Assembly: GCA_016865955.1 (NCBI GenBank) | Contig: VGNW01000173.1 | Coordinates: forward strand, 1-5,093 | DNA from: Chloroflexota bacterium | GTDB lineage: Bacteria; Chloroflexota; Dehalococcoidia; SZUA-161 | Direction: 5' to 3' | Length of the DNA stretch: 5,093 bases | Translations under genes and position numbers: made by a program | The notes under the pieces: generated by a model | What the model was told of the DNA's origin: nothing | Seen by the model: the letters and a program-made list of their open reading frames with translations, nothing else | Databases searched by the model: none | In this document: positions 1-4,523 of the stretch, piece after piece | How the letters are laid out: the number at the start of each line of letters is the position of its first letter | Numbering within the stretch: the stretch's first letter is position 1

Positions 1-1
1 A

Positions 2-244
2 CCTATAGCAGGGGTGCTCATACTATACCCCTTCACAGAGTTTGTGCTCGTAAGATACCTGGCAGCGATTTCCTCGGCAAAGATGCTCATCTTCGCCTTT
101 ATCGTGCTTCTGGTGCTCCTATTCATGCCCCAGGGACTTATAACCTGGCTGAGGGACAAGACAGAAAAGATATGTCCCAGATGCAAGTTACAGAATGTAG
201 CCTGGCGCAGAAAATGCAGGGTTTGTACAGCGAACCTGGACTGA
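2..244 (+). CDS. 3' end of branched-chain amino acid-type ABC transporter permease (LivM/LivH family) with C-terminal zinc-ribbon-like tail; partial
   Basis: The frame is open from the window's left edge to a TGA at 242-244, so this is the last 80 residues of a longer protein. A GTG at 14 is only an internal valine codon. The visible part begins with a hydrophobic stretch ending around LAAISSAK. A last transmembrane helix follows (about residues 29-45, AFIVLLVLLFMPQGL). The closing 'lilvllFxPxGL' pattern is typical of the cytoplasmic end of LivM-type inner-membrane permeases. Instead of stopping there, the protein continues about 30 residues with CPRC, ten residues, then CRVC. This is a C-x2-C-x3-N-x6-C-x2-C zinc-ribbon or RanBP2-like pattern, which family members normally lack. 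It should form part of the membrane channel of a Liv-type importer whose ATPases are probably livG and livF on the opposite strand, 9 bp away. The family call is fairly secure; LivM versus LivH cannot be settled from this fragment. Confidence 0.75.
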   Translation, partial: PIAGVLILYPFTEFVLVRYLAAISSAKMLIFAFIVLLVLLFMPQGLITWLRDKTEKICPRCKLQNVAWRRKCRVCTANLD

Positions 245-253
245 AATAATCGC

Positions 254-1003
254 CTATAAGCCCAGGTATGTCTTCCTTATGGTCTCATCACGAAGCAGTT
301 CTTCGTCCGTTCCTTCGGCGATTACCCTTCCGTGAGAGAGCACGTAATTCCTGGTGGCGAGTTTGAAGGCAGAGCCAACATCCTGTTCCACCAGCAGCAA
401 AGAGATGCCTGTATCTCTAATCTCTTTGATACGTTGAAACAGCTCGGTCTTCAACTTGGTGGAGAGACCGGTGGATGGCTCGTCTATACACAATAGTCTG
501 GGTTGCATCATCAAGGCTCTTCCGATGGCAAGCATTTGACGCTCACCGCCGGATAATGTCCCCGATATCTGTTTGACGCGTTCCTTGAGCACAGGAAACA
601 ACTGGTACACCCGCTCCAGATTCTTTTTAACCTCGTTTTTATCCATACAGAGATAGGCACCCGCTCTCAGATTGTCCATGACGGTCATCTCGCTAAACAC
701 ATGTGCCCTCTCGGGACAGTGTACCAATCCTCTCTGGGCAATCTCGTGCGGTTCGATCGAGTCAACCCTTTCCCCATTGAAGGTCACAGTGCCCTCGATG
801 GTGATGTCGCCCGCCCGCGTCCCTTTCATTATCGAGCGTTCCCACCTCACCAGCCCGGTTATAGCCCGAAGCAGAGTTGACTTACCCGCGCCGTTGGGAC
901 CCACCAGGCTCACGAGCTCACCATCGTTGACAGACAGGCTAACTTCGTTAAGAAGCATAGCTGTGCCGTAGCAGACTTTGAGACTCTTAACCTCTAGGAG
1001 CAA
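254..1003 (-). CDS. livF: Branched-chain amino acid-type ABC transporter ATP-binding protein LivF
   Basis: Complete 249-aa ABC ATPase, slightly longer than the usual LivF (about 235 aa). Walker A GPNGAGKS is at residues 35-42, the signature LSGGE at 150-154, and Walker B LLCIDE at 170-175. It ends in a typical LivF tail (ETIRKTYLGL). The CPERAHVF segment (96-103) matches the family's 'VPEGRxxF' motif, with Glu where many ABC proteins have the Q-loop Gln. LVEQD (204-208) matches 'LVEQN', where LivF proteins usually lack the switch His. It should hydrolyse ATP at the cytoplasmic face of a Liv-type importer, paired with LivG. Residues about 53-70, between Walker A and the next strand, hold an insertion of roughly 12 residues compared with common LivF. 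Translation starts at TTG, chosen because AGGGAG lies 8 nt upstream and the protein then begins with the standard MLLEVKSL strand. The gene overlaps the end of livG by 10 nt, so coupled translation is likely. The true substrate is unknown. Confidence 0.93.
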   Translation of the reverse strand: MLLEVKSLKVCYGTAMLLNEVSLSVNDGELVSLVGPNGAGKSTLLRAITGLVRWERSIMKGTRAGDITIEGTVTFNGERVDSIEPHEIAQRGLVHCPERAHVFSEMTVMDNLRAGAYLCMDKNEVKKNLERVYQLFPVLKERVKQISGTLSGGERQMLAIGRALMMQPRLLCIDEPSTGLSTKLKTELFQRIKEIRDTGISLLLVEQDVGSAFKLATRNYVLSHGRVIAEGTDEELLRDETIRKTYLGL

Positions 1004-1779
1004 CCGGTTAACTCCCTTTTGCCTATACAGGCTTCGATTACTCTCTCGTTTTTAACTATTTCCTCGGGTTTGCCATCGGCAATCAGCTCACCGAAGTCGA
1101 GCACTATTACCCTGTCCACTATTCGCATAAGCTCAGCGAGCTTATGCTCGATAATTATCATCGTCGGGCCCTCGCTGTGCAGCCTGCCGAACCTGCCCCC
1201 TTTATGCAATCGCCTTATCGACTTAGCCAGAAGGTCTGTCTCGGCAGGATTCAATCCGCTAAATGGTTCGTCCAATAAAAGCATTTCAGGGTCAGTGGCG
1301 ATGGCGCGGGCTATTTCGAGTCGCCTCAGGTCGCCATGCGATAAGCAGGAGGCCGGTTCACGGGCGAGGTCGGAAATGCCCACAAACTCCAGGGCATCCA
1401 GTGCTCTGGCTTCGATCGTCTTGACCCACTCGCCCCTTTTCATCGCCCTGGGTGAGAGACAGGCTACCATGACATTGGCAATGATGGGCATGCGACGAAA
1501 TGGACGCGTTACCTGGAAAGTCCCGGCAATTCCCTGATTGACGATGTTCCAGGGCTTTGCATGAGTTATATCCTTACCCTTAAACCTGACTTTGCCTGAA
1601 TCAGCCCTCAACACCCCGGTTATCAATCGGAGCAGAGTAGTCTTACCCGCCCCATTAGGGCCTATCAATCCAATAACCTGCCCCTTCTCGATTCGGAAGC
1701 TGACATTGTTTACCGCCGTCAAGCCACCGAAGTGCTTGGTCAGGTTCTCAACCTCCAGGAAAGCGGAGTTTAAACTCAT
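994..1779 (-). CDS. livG: Branched-chain amino acid-type ABC transporter ATP-binding protein LivG
   Basis: Complete 261-aa ABC ATPase (typical LivG about 255 aa). Walker A GPNGAGKT is at residues 40-47. The Q-loop Gln89 sits in GIAGTFQVTRPF, a close match to LivG 'GIaRTFQnirlF'. The signature LSHGDLRRLEIARAIA (146-161) corresponds to LivG 'LSYGQQRRLEIARALA'. Walker B MLLLDE is at 166-171, and FSGLNPAET follows as the D-loop and typical LivG sequence. The switch His212 is in IIEHK. All ATPase residues expected in this family are present. Residues about 192-205, before the switch strand, are longer than in E. coli-type LivG. The protein should couple ATP hydrolysis to Liv-type import together with LivF. 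Its ATG overlaps the TGA of the upstream ligase gene as ATGA, and its 3' end overlaps livF, which makes this the middle gene of a tight operon. Amino acid, urea or organic-acid transport cannot be told apart from the ATPase alone. Confidence 0.94.
   Translation of the reverse strand: MSLNSAFLEVENLTKHFGGLTAVNNVSFRIEKGQVIGLIGPNGAGKTTLLRLITGVLRADSGKVRFKGKDITHAKPWNIVNQGIAGTFQVTRPFRRMPIIANVMVACLSPRAMKRGEWVKTIEARALDALEFVGISDLAREPASCLSHGDLRRLEIARAIATDPEMLLLDEPFSGLNPAETDLLAKSIRRLHKGGRFGRLHSEGPTMIIIEHKLAELMRIVDRVIVLDFGELIADGKPEEIVKNERVIEACIGKRELTGCS
1012..1017 (-). promoter_or_regulatory. Ribosome binding site of livF (supports TTG start)
   Basis: On the minus strand AGGGAG is followed by 8 nt (TTAACCGG) and then TTG at 1003-1001. 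It lies inside the last codons of livG. The spacing is near optimal, and no ATG or GTG nearby would preserve the N-terminal beta strand of LivF. Confidence 0.7.
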
Positions 1780-3482
1780 GCCTCCTCCAACTCCTCACGC
1801 AACTCTCTGTGAGAAACCTTGCCCACATCGGTCTTGGGAAGCTCGCCCCTGAACTCGACGATCTTAGGTACTTTGTAATGTGCCAGGTTAGCAGCGCAGT
1901 ACTTGACTATCTCCTCTTCGGACACTTTGCCCCTCGCCTCAGGCTGGAGTACAACGATAGCTTTGATTAGCTGTCCCACTGTAGGGTCAGGGACTCCGAG
2001 CACGCCTGCCGCCTTAATCTGCGGGTGCTGGTGCAATACCTCTTCTATCTCTCGCGCGAAGACCGAATACCCCTTGTATTTAATCATATCCTTCTTCCTG
2101 TCATAGAAGAAGAAGTAGCCCTCGTCATCCATCCTCACCAGGTCTCCGGTCTTGAGCCATATCTTACCATCCAGCTCTATCAAGCTCTCCTGCGTATCCT
2201 TGGGCCTCTTCCAGTAGCCTTTCATCATATTGGGTCCGTTAAGTATCATCTCGCCAATCTCGCCAGGCGGAAGGAACTCGTTGGTTTCATGATTAACCAC
2301 CGCCGCGATGATATTGGGCAACGGTACGCCAAAGGAGCCGATTTTCGACCTGCCTATCGGATTAAGGTGGGATACCGCACTCGACTCGGTTAAGCCATAT
2401 CCCTCCTGAATCTTGGAACCTGTCCTTCTTTCCCAATCCTTGACCGTTGACTCATGAAGGGTGTCCGCACCGCTGGTGATTATCTTAAGGTTTTTCCAGT
2501 TAAATCTGCCGGTCTTATCGTAATCCTTGAGAAACTGGTACGCAGTGGGCACGCTGAAGAATGTGGTCGCCTTGTACCTGTCCATGGAATCGAGGACCTC
2601 GTCGAGGTCAGGCGTAGTGAAAAGAACCAAGGTTGCCCCCATCATCAACCCGTTCAACATAACTACAACCTGCCCGTAAATGTGGTAGAAGGGCAACAGG
2701 GCTGGGATAACCTCCTTGCCCTGTTCCAGTGTGGGCATGAAAGCCAAGCACTGCATCTGACAGGAGAGCAGGTTACGGTGTGTGAGCACGGCACCTTTGG
2801 GCAGCCCCGTGGTTCCGCCGGTATAGGGAAGTGCGGCTACATCCTCTCCAGCATTAAATTCGATCTTAGGGGGATTGGGCGGATATTTCTTCAACAGCTT
2901 CTGGAAGGGATGAAACCCCATACCCTCTATAGCTTTGGGGGAAAGCGCTTCAGTTTTCCCGTATCTTCCCAGAACGCTCTTACCCACCAGCTTCTTCGAC
3001 ATGGGCAGATAATCCGAGATGTCGGTTATTATGACATTCTTTAATTTCACCCCCGACCTTTCCACGTTGTCGTAGAGAAAATCCTGGCAGACGATGGATT
3101 CCGCCCCGCTGTCTTCGAGCTGGTGTCTCACCTCGATGCTGGTGTAAACAGGGCTGATGGGGGTTAGTGTGGCACCGGCTTTAAGTGCGCCGAAATAGGC
3201 AATGATGTACTGGGGGCTGTTCAATAGATAGACAGCAACTTTGTCCCCTTTGCGAATCCCCAACTCGTGAAGAGCGCTGGCAAATCTATCCACCTCTTCC
3301 TTGAGTTTGCTGTAGCTTATCTTGTTGCCGTAGAATACTATCGCGTCTTTGCCCGAGTATTTAGCAGCAACCTCATCGAAGACCTGAGGGAGTGATTTAT
3401 CAGGGATTTCTATAGTCTGGGGAACTCCAGCAGGATAAAACTTCAGCCAGGGTTTCTCGTAGTATCTAGCCTTTGCCTCCAT
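1776..3482 (-). CDS. AMP-forming acyl-CoA ligase (long-chain fatty acid-CoA ligase-like)
   Basis: Complete 568-aa member of the AMP-binding, adenylate-forming superfamily, a normal length for fatty-acyl or aromatic acyl-CoA ligases. These enzymes convert a carboxylic acid, ATP and CoA to acyl-CoA, AMP and PPi in the cytoplasm. Motifs in order: P-loop YTGGTTGLPKG at 220-230 (a Gly replaces the usual Ser in YTSGTTG), PFYHIYG at 264-270, EGYGLTES at 360-367, and TGD at 445-447. The hinge block DRKKDMIKYKGYSVFAREIE is at 461-480, and LPKTDVGKV at 548-556 carries the expected catalytic Lys555. In the hinge block Ala476 stands where Pro is usual (YPREVE). There is no signal peptide or membrane helix. 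The ATG is preceded by a G-rich SD 5 nt away. It heads the operon and overlaps livG by 4 nt, so it probably activates what the Liv-type transporter brings in. Chain length or aromatic preference cannot be read from the motifs. Confidence 0.9.
   Translation of the reverse strand: MEAKARYYEKPWLKFYPAGVPQTIEIPDKSLPQVFDEVAAKYSGKDAIVFYGNKISYSKLKEEVDRFASALHELGIRKGDKVAVYLLNSPQYIIAYFGALKAGATLTPISPVYTSIEVRHQLEDSGAESIVCQDFLYDNVERSGVKLKNVIITDISDYLPMSKKLVGKSVLGRYGKTEALSPKAIEGMGFHPFQKLLKKYPPNPPKIEFNAGEDVAALPYTGGTTGLPKGAVLTHRNLLSCQMQCLAFMPTLEQGKEVIPALLPFYHIYGQVVVMLNGLMMGATLVLFTTPDLDEVLDSMDRYKATTFFSVPTAYQFLKDYDKTGRFNWKNLKIITSGADTLHESTVKDWERRTGSKIQEGYGLTESSAVSHLNPIGRSKIGSFGVPLPNIIAAVVNHETNEFLPPGEIGEMILNGPNMMKGYWKRPKDTQESLIELDGKIWLKTGDLVRMDDEGYFFFYDRKKDMIKYKGYSVFAREIEEVLHQHPQIKAAGVLGVPDPTVGQLIKAIVVLQPEARGKVSEEEIVKYCAANLAHYKVPKIVEFRGELPKTDVGKVSHRELREELEEA
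1784..1796 (-). promoter_or_regulatory. Ribosome binding site of livG
   Basis: The minus strand reads GAGGAGTTGGAGGAGGC and then ATG. GGAGG (1788-1784) sits 4 nt from the start and GAGGAG (1796-1791) sits 11 nt away. These purine-rich codons also encode the acidic end of the ligase, ELEEA. The double SD is consistent with coupled re-initiation after the ligase stop. Confidence 0.55.
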
Positions 3483-3487
3483 ACATT

Positions 3488-3494
3488 CCCCCCT
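3488..3494 (-). promoter_or_regulatory. Ribosome binding site of the acyl-CoA ligase
   Basis: The minus strand reads AAAGGGGGGAATGTATG. The AGGGGGG block ends 5 nt before the ATG at 3482. This fixes the start; the overlapping ATG two bases earlier in AATGTATG is out of frame. Confidence 0.6.
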
Positions 3495-3513
3495 TTATGT
3501 CGCTTCTATAGAC

Positions 3514-3542
3514 AGACTACAATCACCCGGCACAATTGTCAA
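3514..3542 (-). promoter_or_regulatory. Possible sigma70-type promoter for the ligase-livG-livF operon
   Basis: The minus strand has a perfect -35 TTGACA (3542-3537), a 17-bp spacer, then TAGTCT (3519-3514) as a poor -10 matching the consensus at three of six positions. A start near 3507 would give a leader of about 25 nt before the ligase ATG. The -35 overlaps the 8-bp palindrome ACAATTGT (3532-3539), a possible operator. With the weak -10, the operon may instead rely on the stronger promoter at 3712-3741. Confidence 0.35.
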
Positions 3543-3559
3543 ACCACACTTTTCTCGCT

Positions 3560-3685
3560 TCATTGCTTCAGGCGGGACACTATTTTTTTTGCAACACTTT
3601 CCATCCATGCGGCTAATCTGCGGGATATAAGCATCGTTAGAACCATACCACTAATAACAACCGCCAGCATAACCCATTTCATCAT
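3560..3685 (-). CDS. Small single-pass membrane protein, 41 aa, unknown function
   Basis: This short minus-strand gene starts at the first of two tandem ATG codons and ends at TGA (3562-3560). The product has a very short N-terminus (MMKW). One hydrophobic helix follows at about residues 4-20 (VMLAVVISGMVLTMLI). A basic segment then runs from 21 to 41 (RRLAAWMESVAKKIVSRLKQ); hydrophobic residues L24, W27, M28, V31, I35 and L39 fall on one helical face, so it could lie along the membrane. Support for a real gene comes from the coherent topology, a GAGAG SD about 8 nt upstream, and a near-consensus promoter about 20 nt before that. It lies 77 bp upstream of the ligase with no obvious terminator between, so it may be the first gene of the ligase-livGF transcript. 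I do not recognise a family. A small transporter-associated subunit or a hydrophobic toxin-like peptide are possible readings, neither shown. Confidence 0.5.
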   Translation of the reverse strand: MMKWVMLAVVISGMVLTMLISRRLAAWMESVAKKIVSRLKQ

Positions 3686-3711
3686 GATGCAATCTCTCTT
3701 CTTTAACTCGC

Positions 3712-3741
3712 ATTATAGAGAGGAATCTATCTAATAGTCAA
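3712..3741 (-). promoter_or_regulatory. Near-consensus sigma70 promoter
   Basis: The minus strand has TTGACT (3741-3736), an 18-bp spacer, then a perfect TATAAT (3717-3712). Transcription would begin near 3705, about 20 nt before the 41-aa gene. It would continue toward the ligase, since I see no terminator in between. It sits directly downstream of the terminator at 3770-3804, so it starts a new transcription unit. Confidence 0.7.
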
Positions 3742-3769
3742 CTTGTCCTATCGGATGCAGCTGTCAAGC

Positions 3770-3804
3770 AAAAAGGAGGTGGGGTTCGCTACGCGAACCC
3801 CACC
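3770..3804 (-). terminator. Rho-independent terminator of the 28-aa gene
   Basis: A perfect 12-bp GC-rich stem (arms 3804-3793 and 3789-3778, GGTGGGGTTCGC against its complement) has a 3-nt loop GTA. On the minus strand it is followed by TCC and then TTTTT (3774-3770). It begins about 28 nt after the stop of the 28-aa gene. On the plus strand the hairpin is not followed by a T run, so it acts in one direction. Confidence 0.8.
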
Positions 3805-3832
3805 CCAATCTTCATCGGCAGCTAATCGAGAG

Positions 3833-3919
3833 TTACCAGCCCAGACGCCATACTATTAGCAAGGCTACGGCTGCGCAGAAAGTGAATACAATGAGAATGT
3901 CCCAGTCAGTTTTTTTCAT
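3833..3919 (-). CDS. Very small membrane protein, 28 aa, unknown function
   Basis: This minus-strand mini-gene runs from ATG (3919-3917) to TAA (3835-3833). An in-frame GTG two codons upstream (3925-3923) would give 30 aa. The sequence starts MKKTDWDI, followed by a hydrophobic helix at about residues 8-24 (ILIVFTFCAAVALLIVW), and ends RLGW. The strong SD GGGAGGTGG (3936-3928) supports translation: GGAGG lies 5 nt before the GTG and 11 nt before the ATG, so the exact start is undecided. A clear intrinsic terminator follows within 30 nt, making this a compact one-gene transcript. Any promoter should lie in 3940-4060, where only a weak candidate is visible. I do not recognise a family. Proteins of this kind are often small accessory subunits of membrane complexes, or stress peptides; which applies here is unknown. 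Confidence 0.55.
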   Translation of the reverse strand: MKKTDWDILIVFTFCAAVALLIVWRLGW

Positions 3920-3941
3920 CTTCACAACCACCTCCCACCCG

Positions 3942-3956
3942 AGAGCCCGAGGCTCT
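3942..3956 (-). promoter_or_regulatory. Small hairpin in the leader of the 28-aa gene
   Basis: AGAGCC and GGCTCT form a perfect 6-bp stem around a 3-nt loop. It sits just upstream of the SD at 3931-3936 on the minus strand and has no T run. It may affect ribosome access or mRNA stability, but a stem this short can occur by chance. Confidence 0.25.
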
Positions 3957-4041
3957 GTTCTCTCTCCCAAGTCTGCAATCTCTATCGCTCCTCCCAACTA
4001 ATATAACGAATGAACCAGCTATTTGTTTCACGCGCTCACTA

Positions 4042-4068
4042 TAAGTTCACCCGACCTGCCTGAACTTA
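4042..4068. repeat. Perfect 8-bp inverted repeat, operator-like (TAAGTTCA-N11-TGAACTTA)
   Basis: The arms at 4042-4049 and 4061-4068 are exact inverted copies separated by 11 bp, giving a 19-bp centre-to-centre spacing of the half-sites. That is close to two helical turns and suits a dimeric DNA-binding protein. The repeat lies in the divergent region between the 28-aa gene (-) and the ABM gene (+). No T run follows on either strand, so a terminator is unlikely. Operator function is inference. Confidence 0.4.
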
Positions 4069-4084
4069 CCAAAGCATTCAGAAA

Positions 4085-4103
4085 AATCCCCCAGAGGGGG
4101 ATT
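4085..4103 (-). terminator. Hairpin with T run, possible minus-strand terminator next to the ABM promoter
   Basis: AATCCCCC (4085-4092) pairs with GGGGGATT (4096-4103) around the loop AGA. Read on the minus strand, the 8-bp stem runs into TTTTT (4086-4082), as in an intrinsic terminator. It would stop leftward transcripts, such as read-through from mazG, before the small-gene region. Its right arm also overlaps the first bases of the plus-strand -35 at 4102, so it could act as an operator instead. Confidence 0.45.
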
Positions 4104-4130
4104 GAAATTAGCTCTACCAAATGCTATCAT
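4102..4130 (+). promoter_or_regulatory. Sigma70-type promoter of the ABM-domain gene
   Basis: TTGAAA (4102-4107), a 17-bp spacer and TATCAT (4125-4130), preceded by TGC in extended -10 position. Transcription would start near 4137, giving a leader of about 50 nt. This supports translation from 4188 and excludes the far upstream in-frame start codon at 4023. Confidence 0.6.
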
Positions 4131-4174
4131 TGGGCACTCCAAACAGAAACCCCTGTGATTGGCAATCAAGAATT

Positions 4175-4182
4175 AAAGGAGG
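4175..4182 (+). promoter_or_regulatory. Ribosome binding site of the ABM-domain gene
   Basis: AAAGGAGG lies 5 nt before the ATG at 4188. It is a near-perfect complement of the 16S rRNA 3' end and decides the start. Confidence 0.85.
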
Positions 4183-4187
4183 CCAAG

Positions 4188-4499
4188 ATGGCTATAAAGG
4201 TAATCATAGAAAGGTCTGTGACAGCCGAAAACCAGGGGGAAGTGGCGGAGTTGCTGAAGGAACTGAGAGCAAAAGCGGTACTGCAGCCGGGCTACATATC
4301 GGGTGAAACGCTGTTTTCCGTGAGCCGACCGGGTGTCCACATTGTTATCAGCACCTGGGAAAGCCTGAGAGACTGGCAAGCCTGGGAGAGAAACTCGTCG
4401 CGCAAATCCATTATGCGCAAGATAGATGAACTTCTCAAGACAAAAAGCAAGGTATCTGTCTTCGCTACAACTCCGCGCTCCATAGCTGAAGGCGTGTAG
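4188..4499 (+). CDS. Small ABM (antibiotic biosynthesis monooxygenase-like) domain protein
   Basis: 103-aa protein filling a single ABM-type dimeric alpha-beta barrel (ferredoxin-like) domain, the usual length for stand-alone members. Recognisable parts: N-terminal strand MAIKVIIERSV, helix with EVAELLKELRAKA (18-30), the QPGYISGETL turn and strand (33-42), HIVISTWESLRDWQAWE (51-67) with Trp57, Trp63 and Trp66, then a basic helix and a strand near VSVFATTP. The 'PGYxsGetl ... W.s..dw.aWe' pattern is what identifies the family. Members include cofactor-free monooxygenases acting on quinol-like compounds, haem-degrading enzymes and many proteins of unknown role, so no reaction can be assigned. 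It has its own promoter and a strong SD. The frame is open further upstream to 4023, but that start lies before the promoter and has no SD. It ends 24 bp from the convergent mazG end with no clear terminator between. Confidence 0.8.
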   Translation: MAIKVIIERSVTAENQGEVAELLKELRAKAVLQPGYISGETLFSVSRPGVHIVISTWESLRDWQAWERNSSRKSIMRKIDELLKTKSKVSVFATTPRSIAEGV

Positions 4500-4523
4500 G
4501 ACTTGGCGACCCTGAACTATAGA

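Noticed and set aside
14..16. GTG at 14 as the start of an independent 76-aa protein
   Set aside because: The frame is open to the window edge and the residues before it fit the permease C-terminal region, so the gene is truncated by the window rather than short.
1019..1537. Long plus-strand open frame opposite livG (172 codons)
   Set aside because: It is a Ser/Ile-rich antisense shadow of livG, with no SD and no recognisable domain. The same holds for other plus-strand frames at 672-971, 1592-1852, 1903-2106, 2025-2393 and 2454-3044.
3770..3784. Plus-strand AAAAAGGAGGTGGGG as an SD for a rightward gene
   Set aside because: No start codon with an open frame follows at suitable distance. The purine run is the complement of the terminator's T tract and stem base.
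4000..4028. Possible minus-strand promoter for the 28-aa gene (TATATT near 4000-4005)
   Set aside because: The -10 is acceptable, but no -35 at 16-18 bp spacing matches more than half of the consensus. Left unassigned.
4023..4187. Upstream extension of the ABM gene by 55 codons to a start at 4023
   Set aside because: The extension has no SD, lies before the promoter at 4102-4130, and shows no resemblance to the family. The ATG at 4188 has a near-perfect SD and gives the normal ABM length.
4121..4483. Alternative frames overlapping the ABM gene on both strands
   Set aside because: All lie within the ABM gene or its leader, lack SD support and show no family features.
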